Shown here: in pieces, positions 1 to 6,640 of the stretch
How the letters are laid out: each line of letters starts with the position of its first letter
Numbering within the stretch: the first letter of the stretch is position 1
Source of the DNA: an uncultured bacterium
GTDB taxonomy: Bacteria > Bacteroidota > Bacteroidia > Bacteroidales > Bacteroidaceae
Assembly (NCBI GenBank): GCA_905215575.1
Contig: CAJMQV010000031.1
Location: forward strand, 1 to 15,379
Direction of reading: 5' to 3'
DNA length: 15,379 nt
The notes under the pieces: model-generated
What the model saw: only the letters and a program-made list of their open reading frames with translations
The model's database searches: none
Told to the model about the DNA's origin: nothing
Translations under genes and position numbers: made by a program

Positions 1-263
1 TTGTGGAAACCGATCCGCAGTGGGGCATCGGACTGAAATACCAAAAGACCTCTCAGGACGCCAAGCAGGGCAAATTCCTGATCTATCTTTCTTCCGATCT
101 GGTAAATCTGGGACGAAAAGTATCGGTTTACGTAAACGGCAAGAAAGCCTATGTGGGCAAGCCTCAGCAGCGTCTGGAGCATCTGGTAAACAGCTGTATC
201 ACTTTTGCCGATCCGGAACGTCTGTTCCCGGCCGCAGTAGCCATTGATCTTGAAAAACTATAA
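1..263 (+). CDS. C-terminal end of an unidentified protein (partial, cut by left edge)
   Basis: This open frame runs in from the left edge and stops at a TAA at 261-263. About 86 residues are visible and the real start lies outside the window. The visible part reads as a beta-rich C-terminal domain (KFLIYLSSDLVNLGRKVSVY, then VNGKKAYVG) ending with a DPERLFPAAVAIDL tail. A tail of the type 'VNGK..F.G....LE......DP..LFPA' reminds me of the ends of secreted alpha/beta-hydrolase or esterase-like proteins, but this is memory of a pattern and no catalytic residue is in view. The next gene begins 14 bp downstream on the same strand, so the two are probably co-transcribed. Confidence 0.6.
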   Translation, partial: VETDPQWGIGLKYQKTSQDAKQGKFLIYLSSDLVNLGRKVSVYVNGKKAYVGKPQQRLEHLVNSCITFADPERLFPAAVAIDLEKL

Positions 264-277
264 AACAAGAATAGATT

Positions 278-1363
278 ATGAAACGGACAAATATCCTTCA
301 GACTTCCTCGCTCCTGCTATGGCTGCTGGCCGGCATTCTTTTCGGTGCTTGCAACCAGAGCGAAGAAGCAATCAACGAAAAGTGCGGAAGCGGTGTAGTC
401 CTGATCAAAAACCAGGGCTATTACGAGCTGAGCATTCCGAATGGCGGAAGCATTTACTTTACCAACTATTCCAAAGAAGAAGGACTGGTGCAGTTTACCA
501 TAAACCCGGACTCTATCGTTCCTTTCGAATCCTATGGCACCGGTTTCTTCGTTTCGGACAAGGGACTGATCGCCACGAACCATCATGTCATCGCTCCTTA
601 CGTTTCACCGAGCGAAGTAAAACAGGCCATCCGTGAGGTAGTACGACAGGTTCAGGCGCAATTAAGCACCGAATATGACCAGATGGTGGCCATTCAGAAA
701 GAAGTGCAGCAACGCCAGATGCTGAAATATATGTTCGGACAGGATTACACGGAAGAAAGCTATACAGCCGCCTGGATCGAATCGCAAATGGAAGCATACC
801 GCCGATTGTATCAGGCTTATTCTTCGCTCAATATCGCACAGGCACAGTTGAAGCTGCACAATAAAATAGACATAGCCTACAACGACAGTTATATCAAGAG
901 CGAGGCCGACTTTCATTCTTGTAATCTGGTTGGCAGCGACGAAGAACACGACCTGGCTCTGATACAGCTTGCCGACGGCAAAACACCTCAGGGACGCTAT
1001 ATCTTTCCGGTAAGCGACACCGATCCGCTTGAGGATTATTCCATCTGGGAACAGGCCATGAAAACCATTCATACCGACAAGAACCAGCGTCTGGTCATGA
1101 TCGGTTACAATCTGGGACCGGTACTGGCCGTGACCAACCAGGGCATCAAGGCACAATACACTTCGGGAAGCATCAGCCAGAAGGACGAGGACCGCATTCT
1201 GTATTCCATTCCGGCTCTGCACGGCTCCAGCGGATCACCTGTGATCAATGCCCGGGGGCAGTTGGTAGCCATCCAATATGCCGGTCTGGACAAGACACAG
1301 AGTTTCAATTACGGCATCCGTTCCATCCATCTGCGCCGACTGATAGATGAAGTGACCGAATAA
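278..1363 (+). CDS. Trypsin-like (S1/DegP-type) serine protease lipoprotein
   Basis: This is a 361-residue protein with a lipoprotein signal peptide: basic MKR, a hydrophobic run, and the lipobox LFGAC with Cys25 as the lipidated residue. It should therefore be anchored in the cell envelope. The trypsin-fold catalytic triad is visible: His103 in TNHHVI, Asp225 in HDLALIQL and Ser318 in GSSGSPV. These match the TNxHV, DxALL and GNSGGP motifs of DegP-like proteases. No PDZ domain follows, since the protein ends about 40 residues after the serine. An insertion of roughly 95 residues (about 110-205) lies between His and Asp. It is charged, Gln/Glu-rich and probably helical or coiled-coil. The gene sits 14 bp after the preceding one and 22 bp before the ClC gene, so a shared transcript is likely. 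The substrate is unknown. The fold assignment is firm; whether it is a housekeeping protease or a sensor is not. Confidence 0.88.
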   Translation: MKRTNILQTSSLLLWLLAGILFGACNQSEEAINEKCGSGVVLIKNQGYYELSIPNGGSIYFTNYSKEEGLVQFTINPDSIVPFESYGTGFFVSDKGLIATNHHVIAPYVSPSEVKQAIREVVRQVQAQLSTEYDQMVAIQKEVQQRQMLKYMFGQDYTEESYTAAWIESQMEAYRRLYQAYSSLNIAQAQLKLHNKIDIAYNDSYIKSEADFHSCNLVGSDEEHDLALIQLADGKTPQGRYIFPVSDTDPLEDYSIWEQAMKTIHTDKNQRLVMIGYNLGPVLAVTNQGIKAQYTSGSISQKDEDRILYSIPALHGSSGSPVINARGQLVAIQYAGLDKTQSFNYGIRSIHLRRLIDEVTE

Positions 1364-1385
1364 TATTAAGGAAAAAGATTCATTC

Positions 1386-2669
1386 ATGGGAAAAATAAAG
1401 GATAACACCAAAACTCTTTGGAACCATACGGAACAGGTTCCCATCTTTGTATACCTGCTGCGCTGGCTGGTGCTTTCAGCACTGTCGGGAGCAGTCATCG
1501 GCAGCGGCTCTGCCTTATTGCTCGTTTCGCTCGAATGGGCCACCCGGACCCGTGAAGAGCATCTGTGGCTCATCGCCCTGCTGCCATTGGCCGGATTGCT
1601 CATCGGTCTGATGTATCACTATTGGGCCGGAACAGCCTCCAAAGGAAACAATTATCTGATTGAGGAAATCCGTTCCCCGAACGGTATTATTCCCTTCCGC
1701 ATGGCCCCTTTGGTCTATATCGGTACGGTACTGACCCACCTGTTCGGAGGTTCTGCCGGCCGAGAAGGTACAGGCGTACAGATGGGAGGAGCTCTGGCCG
1801 ACCGTTTCTCAAAATATCTGCATCTGCCGACGCGCGACCATCAGATTATGGTCACCATCGGTATCAGCGCCGGTTTTGCTTCGGTCTTCGGCACTCCGTT
1901 GGCCGGTGCGGTCTTTGCCCTGGAAGTTGTGATCATCGGGCGTATGCGTTATGATGCCATTCTTCCGGCTTTTCTCTCGGCCATATTCGCTCATTTGGCA
2001 TGCGAGGCCTGGGGCGTGAACCATACGCATTACCATATCGGAGCAGTCCCGTCCATCAATCCGCAACTGATTCTGTGGACTCTGCTGGTATCAATGTTCT
2101 TCGGTATTGTATCCATGCTCTTCTCCCGAAGTGTGAGTTTCTGGAGCCGGTTAAGCAGCAAGTATATCACTTATCCTCCATTCCGTCCGCTGATAGGCGG
2201 TGTGGTGATTGCGCTCGCCGTATGGTTGTTGGGCACTACCAAATACATCGGTCTGGGAGTACCTACACTGGTAGCCTCTTTCCACGAACAACAGCAGCTC
2301 TATGACTTCGTTCTGAAACTGCTGTTCACCACCTTCACCATTGGCGTAGGATTCAAGGGTGGCGAGGTTACTCCCCTTTTCTTCATCGGAGCGACCTTGG
2401 GAAGCGCCCTTTCCGCCTGGGTGCCCATGCCCATGGGCCTGCTGGCCGGAATGGGATTCGTAGCCGTATTCTCCGGAGCGACCAATACTCCGGTGGCCTG
2501 CACCCTGATGGGCATCGAACTGTTCGGAGCCGAAGCCGGCATCTACATCGGTCTGGCTTGCGTCACAGCCTATCTGTTTTCGGGCCACACCGGAATCTAT
2601 ACGGCACAGATTATCGGATCGCCCAAACACCAGAAATATATGGACATGAAAGGGAAAACATTAAAATAA
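1386..2669 (+). CDS. ClC-family anion channel/antiporter, possibly of the fluoride (CLC-F / SycA-like) branch
   Basis: This is a 427-residue, very hydrophobic inner-membrane protein with ClC landmarks. GREGTGVQMGG (125-135) corresponds to the GKEGP region and carries the gating glutamate Glu127. The helix SAGFASVFGTPLAGAVFALE (161-180) ends in the second conserved Glu. GFKGGEVTPLFFIGATLG (322-339) corresponds to the GxFxP region. No CBS domains follow, which is normal for compact bacterial members. The usual GSGIP motif is replaced by SKGNN (85-89), and Pro after GREG by Thr. From memory, this pattern is closer to SycA-like/CLC-F proteins, which exchange fluoride for protons, than to chloride antiporters. 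No fluoride riboswitch is evident, since only 22 bp separate it from the protease gene. ClC membership is secure; the ion specificity is inferred. Confidence 0.9.
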   Translation: MGKIKDNTKTLWNHTEQVPIFVYLLRWLVLSALSGAVIGSGSALLLVSLEWATRTREEHLWLIALLPLAGLLIGLMYHYWAGTASKGNNYLIEEIRSPNGIIPFRMAPLVYIGTVLTHLFGGSAGREGTGVQMGGALADRFSKYLHLPTRDHQIMVTIGISAGFASVFGTPLAGAVFALEVVIIGRMRYDAILPAFLSAIFAHLACEAWGVNHTHYHIGAVPSINPQLILWTLLVSMFFGIVSMLFSRSVSFWSRLSSKYITYPPFRPLIGGVVIALAVWLLGTTKYIGLGVPTLVASFHEQQQLYDFVLKLLFTTFTIGVGFKGGEVTPLFFIGATLGSALSAWVPMPMGLLAGMGFVAVFSGATNTPVACTLMGIELFGAEAGIYIGLACVTAYLFSGHTGIYTAQIIGSPKHQKYMDMKGKTLK

Positions 2670-2676
2670 CCCGCAC

Positions 2677-2716
2677 TTCGCCCCTATTCGTTTTTCAAGC
2701 AACGAATGGGGGCGAA
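2677..2716 (+). terminator. Hairpin terminator after the ClC gene
   Basis: A 16-bp inverted repeat, TTCGCCCCTATTCGTT (2677-2692) and AACGAATGGGGGCGAA (2701-2716), is perfect except for one G-T wobble and has an 8-nt loop. It starts 7 bp after the ClC stop codon. The downstream side is only moderately T-rich. It also covers the position of an upstream ATG (2706) in frame with the next gene, which argues against that ATG being used. Confidence 0.75.
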
Positions 2717-2780
2717 ACTGTTTCTCGCAGGTATTCTTCCCCAAAAAGAACAAGCAATACGCAACTTTTTACTTAAAAAA

Positions 2781-2804
2781 TGTAATCATAGATTTGTCAT
2801 TACA
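2781..2804. promoter_or_regulatory. Candidate ArsR operator (inverted repeat over the -33 box)
   Basis: A perfect inverted repeat TGTAAT (2781-2786) and ATTACA (2799-2804) has 12 bp between the halves; one further symmetrical pair (A2788/T2797) extends each arm. It overlaps the -33 element of the regulator's own promoter, where an autorepressor would bind. Binding is inferred. Confidence 0.5.
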
Positions 2805-2823
2805 CCGAATCCTCGTAAATTTG
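2793..2823 (+). promoter_or_regulatory. Bacteroidetes-type promoter of the ArsR-family gene
   Basis: TTTG at 2793-2796 and TAAATTTG at 2816-2823 are separated by 19 bp. This is an exact fit to the Bacteroidetes -33/-7 consensus (TTTG, 19-21 bp, TAnnTTTG). Transcription would begin near 2830, giving a leader of about 10 nt to the ATG at 2841. This decides the start codon of the regulator. Confidence 0.7.
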
Positions 2824-2840
2824 TAGATAATTATAAAAAG

Positions 2841-3167
2841 ATGACCGAAAAAAAGAACTATACAGAAAGACAGGAGCGCATTGCTCGCTTTGCGAAGGCC
2901 TTGGGACATCCGGCACGAATTGCCATCATGGAGTTTCTGGCCAAGCAACAGACATGCTACTTTGGAGCCATACACGAAGAGCTTCCGATATCAAAAGCTA
3001 CCGTGTCGCAGCATCTCAAAGAGCTGAAAGACGCCGGACTCATACAGGGTGAGCTTGAAACACCCAAAGTAAAATACTGCATCAATCAAGACAATTGGTT
3101 ATTGGCAAAATCATTATTCAAAGATTTTCTGGAAACTAAACTGAACAAAAAAAGTTGTTGCCAATAA
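2841..3167 (+). CDS. ArsR-family winged-helix transcriptional repressor
   Basis: This is a 108-residue regulator of the small ArsR/SmtB type. The core starts ARFAKALGHPARIAIMEFLA (residues 15-34), and the recognition helix region is PISKATVSQHLKELKDAGLI (49-68), followed by a short wing (GELETPKVKYCI). The classical metal site ELCVCDL is not present; the matching place reads QQTCYFGAI with a single Cys39. Other cysteines are Cys80 and a C-terminal pair, Cys106-Cys107, in KKSCCQ. These could form a different thiol/metalloid site, but that is a guess. The start at 2841 is preferred over an in-frame ATG at 2706. A consensus promoter ends at 2823, the 2706 codon lies inside a terminator hairpin, and the extra residues look non-coding. 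No arsenic-resistance gene is adjacent, so the controlled genes are unclear; autoregulation through the repeat at 2781-2804 is likely. Confidence 0.88.
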   Translation: MTEKKNYTERQERIARFAKALGHPARIAIMEFLAKQQTCYFGAIHEELPISKATVSQHLKELKDAGLIQGELETPKVKYCINQDNWLLAKSLFKDFLETKLNKKSCCQ

Positions 3168-3179
3168 ACTATCTTAAGA

Positions 3180-3237
3180 AAATCTGACAATTGTCTTTTT
3201 TTTCATCAGGACGAAATCTGACTTTTGTCAGGACGAA
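3180..3237. repeat. Interleaved short direct repeats upstream of the PurF-like gene
   Basis: AAATCTGACnnTTGTC occurs at 3180-3195 and again at 3214-3229, 34 bp apart. TCAGGACGAA occurs at 3206-3215 and 3228-3237, 22 bp apart. Each copy contains dyads: GACAATTGTC is a palindrome in the first, and CTGAC-TTTT-GTCAG is a small hairpin in the second. The first copy is followed by eight T residues and could act as a weak terminator for the ArsR gene. The spacing near three helical turns suggests a regulatory site for the downstream gene. No clear promoter boxes were found between here and 3290. Confidence 0.45.
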
Positions 3238-3289
3238 TTAAGCAAATCAACACTACTAATTAAATATAACTTCAAAAACATTTAAAGGA

Positions 3290-4696
3290 ATGGGTGGTTT
3301 TTTTGGAACAGTCTCAATGACTGAATGTGTAACCGATTTATTCTACGGCACAGACTACAACTCTCATTTGGGAACCAAGCGTGCTGGTATGGCTACGTAT
3401 GCCGAAGGAAAAGGATTCATGAGAAAAATTCACAGTTTGGAGAGTTCTTACTTCCGAACAAAATTTGAAGATGAACTTCCGTCCTTCGAAGGCAAATCCG
3501 GTATTGGTGTGATCAGCGACACGGACCCGCAGCCTATCATGCTCAACTCTCATCTGGGTAGATTTGCCATTGTCACTGTTGCCAAGATCAACAATGCTGA
3601 AGAACTGGCAAAGGAATTGCTGGAAGCAAACATGCACTTTGCCGAAATGAGCATGGGAAAAACCAATCCTACGGAACTGATTGCCCTGCTGATCATCCAA
3701 GGTAAAGACTTTGTGAGCGGTATTGAGAATGTGTTCAACAAAATCAAAGGTTCCTGCTCCATGCTGATCCTTACTGAAGACGGAGTAATTGCCGCACGCG
3801 ACAAATGGGGACGTACTCCAATCGTCATCGGTAAGAAAAACGGAGCCTATGCCGCAACCAGCGAATCCAGCAGTCTGCCGAATCTGGATTATGAGATTGA
3901 CCGCTACGTAGGACCGGGCGAAATCATCCGCATGCGTGCCACCGGACTGGAACAGTTGCGCGCCCCGAACAAAGAAATGCAGATCTGCTCTTTCCTGTGG
4001 GTGTACTACGGTTTCCCGGTTTCTTGCTATGAAGGAAGAAATGTAGAGGAAGTACGTTTCCAGAGCGGTTACAAGATGGGACAGACCGATGACTCGGAAG
4101 TGGATTGCGCCTGCGGTATTCCGGATTCGGGAGTAGGTATGGCTCTGGGTTATGCCGAGGGAAAAGGAATCCCTTATCACCGCGCCATTTCCAAATACAC
4201 TCCGACATGGCCAAGAAGCTTCACACCGAGCAATCAGGAAATGCGCTCTCTGGTAGCCAAGATGAAGCTGATTCCGAACCGTGCCATGCTTCAGGGCAAG
4301 CGTGTATTGTTCTGCGATGACTCCATCGTACGCGGAACCCAGTTGCGCGACAACGTAAACGTGCTGTATGATTACGGAGCAAAAGAAGTGCACATGCGTA
4401 TTGCCTGCCCACCGCTGATCTACGGCTGTCCGTTCATCGGCTTCACTTCATCAAAGAGCGACATGGAGCTGATTACCCGCCGCATCATCAAGGAAATTGA
4501 AGGCGACGAGAATGCCAAGCTGGACAAATATGCCACTACCGATTCTCCGGAATATAAGGAACTGGTAGAACGTATCCGCGCCCGCTTTGGCCTGACTTCT
4601 CTGAAGTTCAATACTCTGGAAACCCTGATCGAAGCTATCGGTCTGCCTAAGTGCAAAGTCTGCACCCACTGTTTCGACGGTTCCAGCAAGTTCTAA
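3290..4696 (+). CDS. PurF-like amidophosphoribosyltransferase paralogue lacking the glutaminase nucleophile
   Basis: This 468-residue protein has the two-domain layout of glutamine PRPP amidotransferase, which makes 5-phosphoribosylamine in the first step of purine synthesis. The C-terminal phosphoribosyltransferase domain is intact by eye, with the PRPP loop VLFCDDSIVRGT at 339-350 and IPDSG at 277-281. Four cysteines line up with the [4Fe-4S] ligands of the Bacillus subtilis-type enzyme: Cys233 (QICSFLW), Cys380 (YGCPF), Cys458 and Cys461 (CKVCTHCFDG). The N-terminal Ntn glutaminase domain starts MGGFFG, where family members start MCG. The nucleophilic Cys is therefore Gly, and the usual HNGNLTN oxyanion segment reads AKINNAEEL. 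The domain should not hydrolyse glutamine. The protein may use ammonia, work with another amidotransferase, or have a new role. A canonical purF is probably elsewhere in the genome. Length and frame are intact, so it is not a pseudogene. Confidence 0.85.
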   Translation: MGGFFGTVSMTECVTDLFYGTDYNSHLGTKRAGMATYAEGKGFMRKIHSLESSYFRTKFEDELPSFEGKSGIGVISDTDPQPIMLNSHLGRFAIVTVAKINNAEELAKELLEANMHFAEMSMGKTNPTELIALLIIQGKDFVSGIENVFNKIKGSCSMLILTEDGVIAARDKWGRTPIVIGKKNGAYAATSESSSLPNLDYEIDRYVGPGEIIRMRATGLEQLRAPNKEMQICSFLWVYYGFPVSCYEGRNVEEVRFQSGYKMGQTDDSEVDCACGIPDSGVGMALGYAEGKGIPYHRAISKYTPTWPRSFTPSNQEMRSLVAKMKLIPNRAMLQGKRVLFCDDSIVRGTQLRDNVNVLYDYGAKEVHMRIACPPLIYGCPFIGFTSSKSDMELITRRIIKEIEGDENAKLDKYATTDSPEYKELVERIRARFGLTSLKFNTLETLIEAIGLPKCKVCTHCFDGSSKF

Positions 4697-4716
4697 ATAA
4701 AGAAACATAATCAAAA

Positions 4717-4757
4717 ACAAGAAGAGGCTGTGTCTGCTTGACACAGCCTCTTCTTGT
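4717..4757 (+). terminator. Strong hairpin terminator after the PurF-like gene
   Basis: A perfect 18-bp stem, ACAAGAAGAGGCTGTGTC (4717-4734) and its complement (4740-4757), has a 5-nt loop TGCTT. It lies 20 bp after the stop codon. The A-rich left side and T-rich stem end make it usable in both directions. Confidence 0.85.
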
Positions 4758-4799
4758 GCAATATACTTCCAGGTTGGCTTTCTTTCTAAAAACAAAAAA

Positions 4800-4830
4800 G
4801 GAGCTGCATCAACGTACTCGATACAGCTCC
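4800..4830 (-). terminator. Rho-independent terminator for the DUF4890-like gene
   Basis: Read on the - strand, GGAGCTG (complement of 4824-4830) pairs with CAGCTCC (complement of 4800-4806), with three further pairs inside after one mismatch. It is followed directly by TTTTTTGTTTTT. It ends the - strand gene, whose stop is about 90 bp upstream of it. The 4831-4916 stretch between them shows nothing else. Confidence 0.8.
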
Positions 4831-4916
4831 CGATAAACTACAAAATTACCAATTATTCCAGGACTGCCGGCAATATCACATCGGGACAGCCCCACTCATA
4901 TAAAAGAACCCATTTT

Positions 4917-5276
4917 TTATTTCTCTCCTTGTGGCTTCTGAGGTCGCTGCGGACGTGTTTTCTTCTGTTGCTTCCACAATGTCTGCTGTTCCTCAGTCAG
5001 CACAGCCTTGATACCTTCATTCAGCTTCTTGCGAGCTTCTTTCATTTTATCATCACCGCGGGTAAGGCCCTCGATGGATTTGAAATATTCCTGATACAAG
5101 GCTGTAATTTTCTGTATCTGATCTTCGCTAAGGCTCAGTTCTTTGGTCATTCTCTCTACACTACGCTCTACTTTCTGTTCCGTAGTCAGCGGTTTACGGT
5201 CTCGTGTCTTGTTTTGTGCTTGTGTTGTCTGCCAGCTCATCATAACCAGAGCGGCCATCAATAATACCTTTTTCAT
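4917..5276 (-). CDS. Small secreted DUF4890/Spy-like helical protein
   Basis: This 119-residue protein has a clear Sec signal peptide (MKKVLLMAALVMMSWQTTQA, cleavage expected after Ala20), so it is periplasmic. The mature part is highly charged and almost wholly helical. It carries repeated segments of the kind seen in LTxxQ/Spy-CpxP and DUF4890 proteins: LTTEQKVER (30-38), LSLSEDQIQKI (47-57) and LTEEQQTLWK (93-102). The C-terminus is basic and Pro/Gln-rich (RPQRPQKPQGEK). Related periplasmic proteins in Proteobacteria act as chaperones or envelope-stress sensors; whether this one does is unknown. It stands alone, convergent with the PurF-like gene, and has its own terminator. Confidence 0.82.
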   Translation of the reverse strand: MKKVLLMAALVMMSWQTTQAQNKTRDRKPLTTEQKVERSVERMTKELSLSEDQIQKITALYQEYFKSIEGLTRGDDKMKEARKKLNEGIKAVLTEEQQTLWKQQKKTRPQRPQKPQGEK

Positions 5277-5338
5277 ATTTCCAATTTTAAGTATGTAATC
5301 CGTTTCACAGTCTTGTTTTGTACTGCATTCAGTCCTAA

Positions 5339-5369
5339 GACAGGTAACAGAGGAAAAGGTTTATTCAAA
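5339..5369 (-). promoter_or_regulatory. Possible promoter of the DUF4890-like gene (weak match)
   Basis: On the - strand, TTTG (complement of 5366-5369) is followed after 19 bp by TACCTGTC (complement of 5339-5346). The second box matches TAnnTTTG only in part. The position, about 60 bp before the start codon, is sensible. The rest of the 5277-5516 intergenic stretch shows only this and the phnW terminator. Confidence 0.3.
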
Positions 5370-5435
5370 GAGTACGAAAAAATATCGATTTGTGGTATTT
5401 TAACAAATAAAACTTTCATATCAAAGCTAAAACGA

Positions 5436-5467
5436 AAACAGCGACCGCCCGCAAGCAGTCGCTGTTT
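5436..5467 (-). terminator. Terminator at the end of the phn operon
   Basis: AAACAGCGAC (5436-5445) and GTCGCTGTTT (5458-5467) form a 10-bp stem with a 12-nt loop. On the - strand it is followed by TTTTCGTTTTAG. It lies about 50 bp beyond the phnW stop. Confidence 0.75.
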
Positions 5468-5516
5468 ACCATACCGTCACAACAAACGGTGTCATTCAAA
5501 TAAGAAATTCTCTGTA

Positions 5517-6608
5517 TTAAACAGACTGTATCTCACGGATACAGGCAATCAGGCGTTCAAAATCTTCAGGATATACATCTCCGATATTACCGATACGGAA
5601 AGTATCTGCCTGAGAAATCTTTCCCGGATAGATAACAAATCCACGCTCTTTCAGTTTCAGATAAAAATCCTTGAAATCAAAATCTGCAGCCGGATAATAG
5701 AAAGAAGTAATTACCGGAGACTGTTCTGCATCGGGCAGCAAAGTACGGTATCCCAGACTGCGCATACCCTCAACCAGTACCTGATGGTTCTTGCTGTAGC
5801 GGGCAAAACGGGCAGCCACGCCTCCTTCTTCTTCCAGTTCGTTCAATGCCTGCATAAAGGCACGCACCACATGAGTAGGCGAAGTGAAACGCCATTTTCC
5901 ATGTCCTTTCTCCATAGTTTCCCACTGATCGTACAAGTCAAGCGACAGCGAGCGAGCCACTCCCTTGCACTGCTCCAACAGACTGCGACGGGCCAGGATA
6001 AAGCCGAATCCCGGTACTCCCTGAATACATTTGTTGGCACTGCTGATCATAAAGTCGATGCCCAAAGCTGCCATATCAATAGGAACACCTCCGAAACTGC
6101 TCATGGCATCCACAATCAGCACTTTGTCGTGTTTCTTCACCACAGCGGCAATCTCAGCCAGAGGATTCAGCACACCGGTAGTCGTTTCGCAATGTACCAC
6201 AGAAACATGAGTCACCTCAGGATGCTGGTTCAGGAACTCTTCAACAAGCTTTGGATCTACAGCCTGAGTTTCCTCAAACTTCATGATATCATAATTCAGA
6301 TGATAATAATCGGCAATAGTTCCCATTCGCTTTCCATAGGCTCCATTGGCTACAACCAGCAGGTGATCCTGCGGACGGACAACAGTACCCAAAGTAGCCT
6401 CAACACAGAAACTACCACTACCCTGCATCAATACGGCAGTGTATTCTTCCGGTTTGCTGGAAGCGATCTCTACAAGTTTCTTGCGAATCACCTCTACAAT
6501 ACCGATATTATAATCTTCGTCCCAGGTGCACCAGTCACTCATCATGGCGCTCTTTACGGTTTCGCTGGTTGTCAAAGGTACGGGGGTCAACAACAAATAA
6601 GGTCTCAT
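5517..6608 (-). CDS. phnW: 2-aminoethylphosphonate--pyruvate transaminase
   Basis: This is a 363-residue fold-type I PLP aminotransferase, the usual PhnW length. It transfers the amino group of 2-aminoethylphosphonate to pyruvate, giving phosphonoacetaldehyde and alanine in the cytoplasm. The N-terminus MRPYLLLTPVPLTTS is typical of the family. QGSGSFCVEA (62-71) forms the cofactor phosphate loop. VDAMSSFGG (166-174) carries the PLP-pyridine Asp167. SSANKCIQGVPG (189-200) carries the Schiff-base Lys193, close to Lys194 of the Salmonella enzyme. A conserved tail, FRIGNIGDV (337-345), includes the carboxylate-binding Arg. The gene is 32 bp downstream of phnX and last in the operon. The product feeds PhnX directly, so the pair converts AEP to acetaldehyde, phosphate and alanine. 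Nothing looks degraded. Confidence 0.96.
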   Translation of the reverse strand: MRPYLLLTPVPLTTSETVKSAMMSDWCTWDEDYNIGIVEVIRKKLVEIASSKPEEYTAVLMQGSGSFCVEATLGTVVRPQDHLLVVANGAYGKRMGTIADYYHLNYDIMKFEETQAVDPKLVEEFLNQHPEVTHVSVVHCETTTGVLNPLAEIAAVVKKHDKVLIVDAMSSFGGVPIDMAALGIDFMISSANKCIQGVPGFGFILARRSLLEQCKGVARSLSLDLYDQWETMEKGHGKWRFTSPTHVVRAFMQALNELEEEGGVAARFARYSKNHQVLVEGMRSLGYRTLLPDAEQSPVITSFYYPAADFDFKDFYLKLKERGFVIYPGKISQADTFRIGNIGDVYPEDFERLIACIREIQSV

Positions 6609-6640
6609 ATTTTTATCTTTTTATTTATTCTACAAAATGA

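Noticed and set aside
2706..2840. N-terminal extension of the ArsR-family protein
   Set aside because: Its ATG lies in a terminator hairpin and upstream of a consensus promoter; the extra residues have no family similarity.
3338..4393. Long open frame on the - strand opposite the PurF-like gene
   Set aside because: Antisense to conserved PRPP-binding coding sequence; composition is not protein-like.
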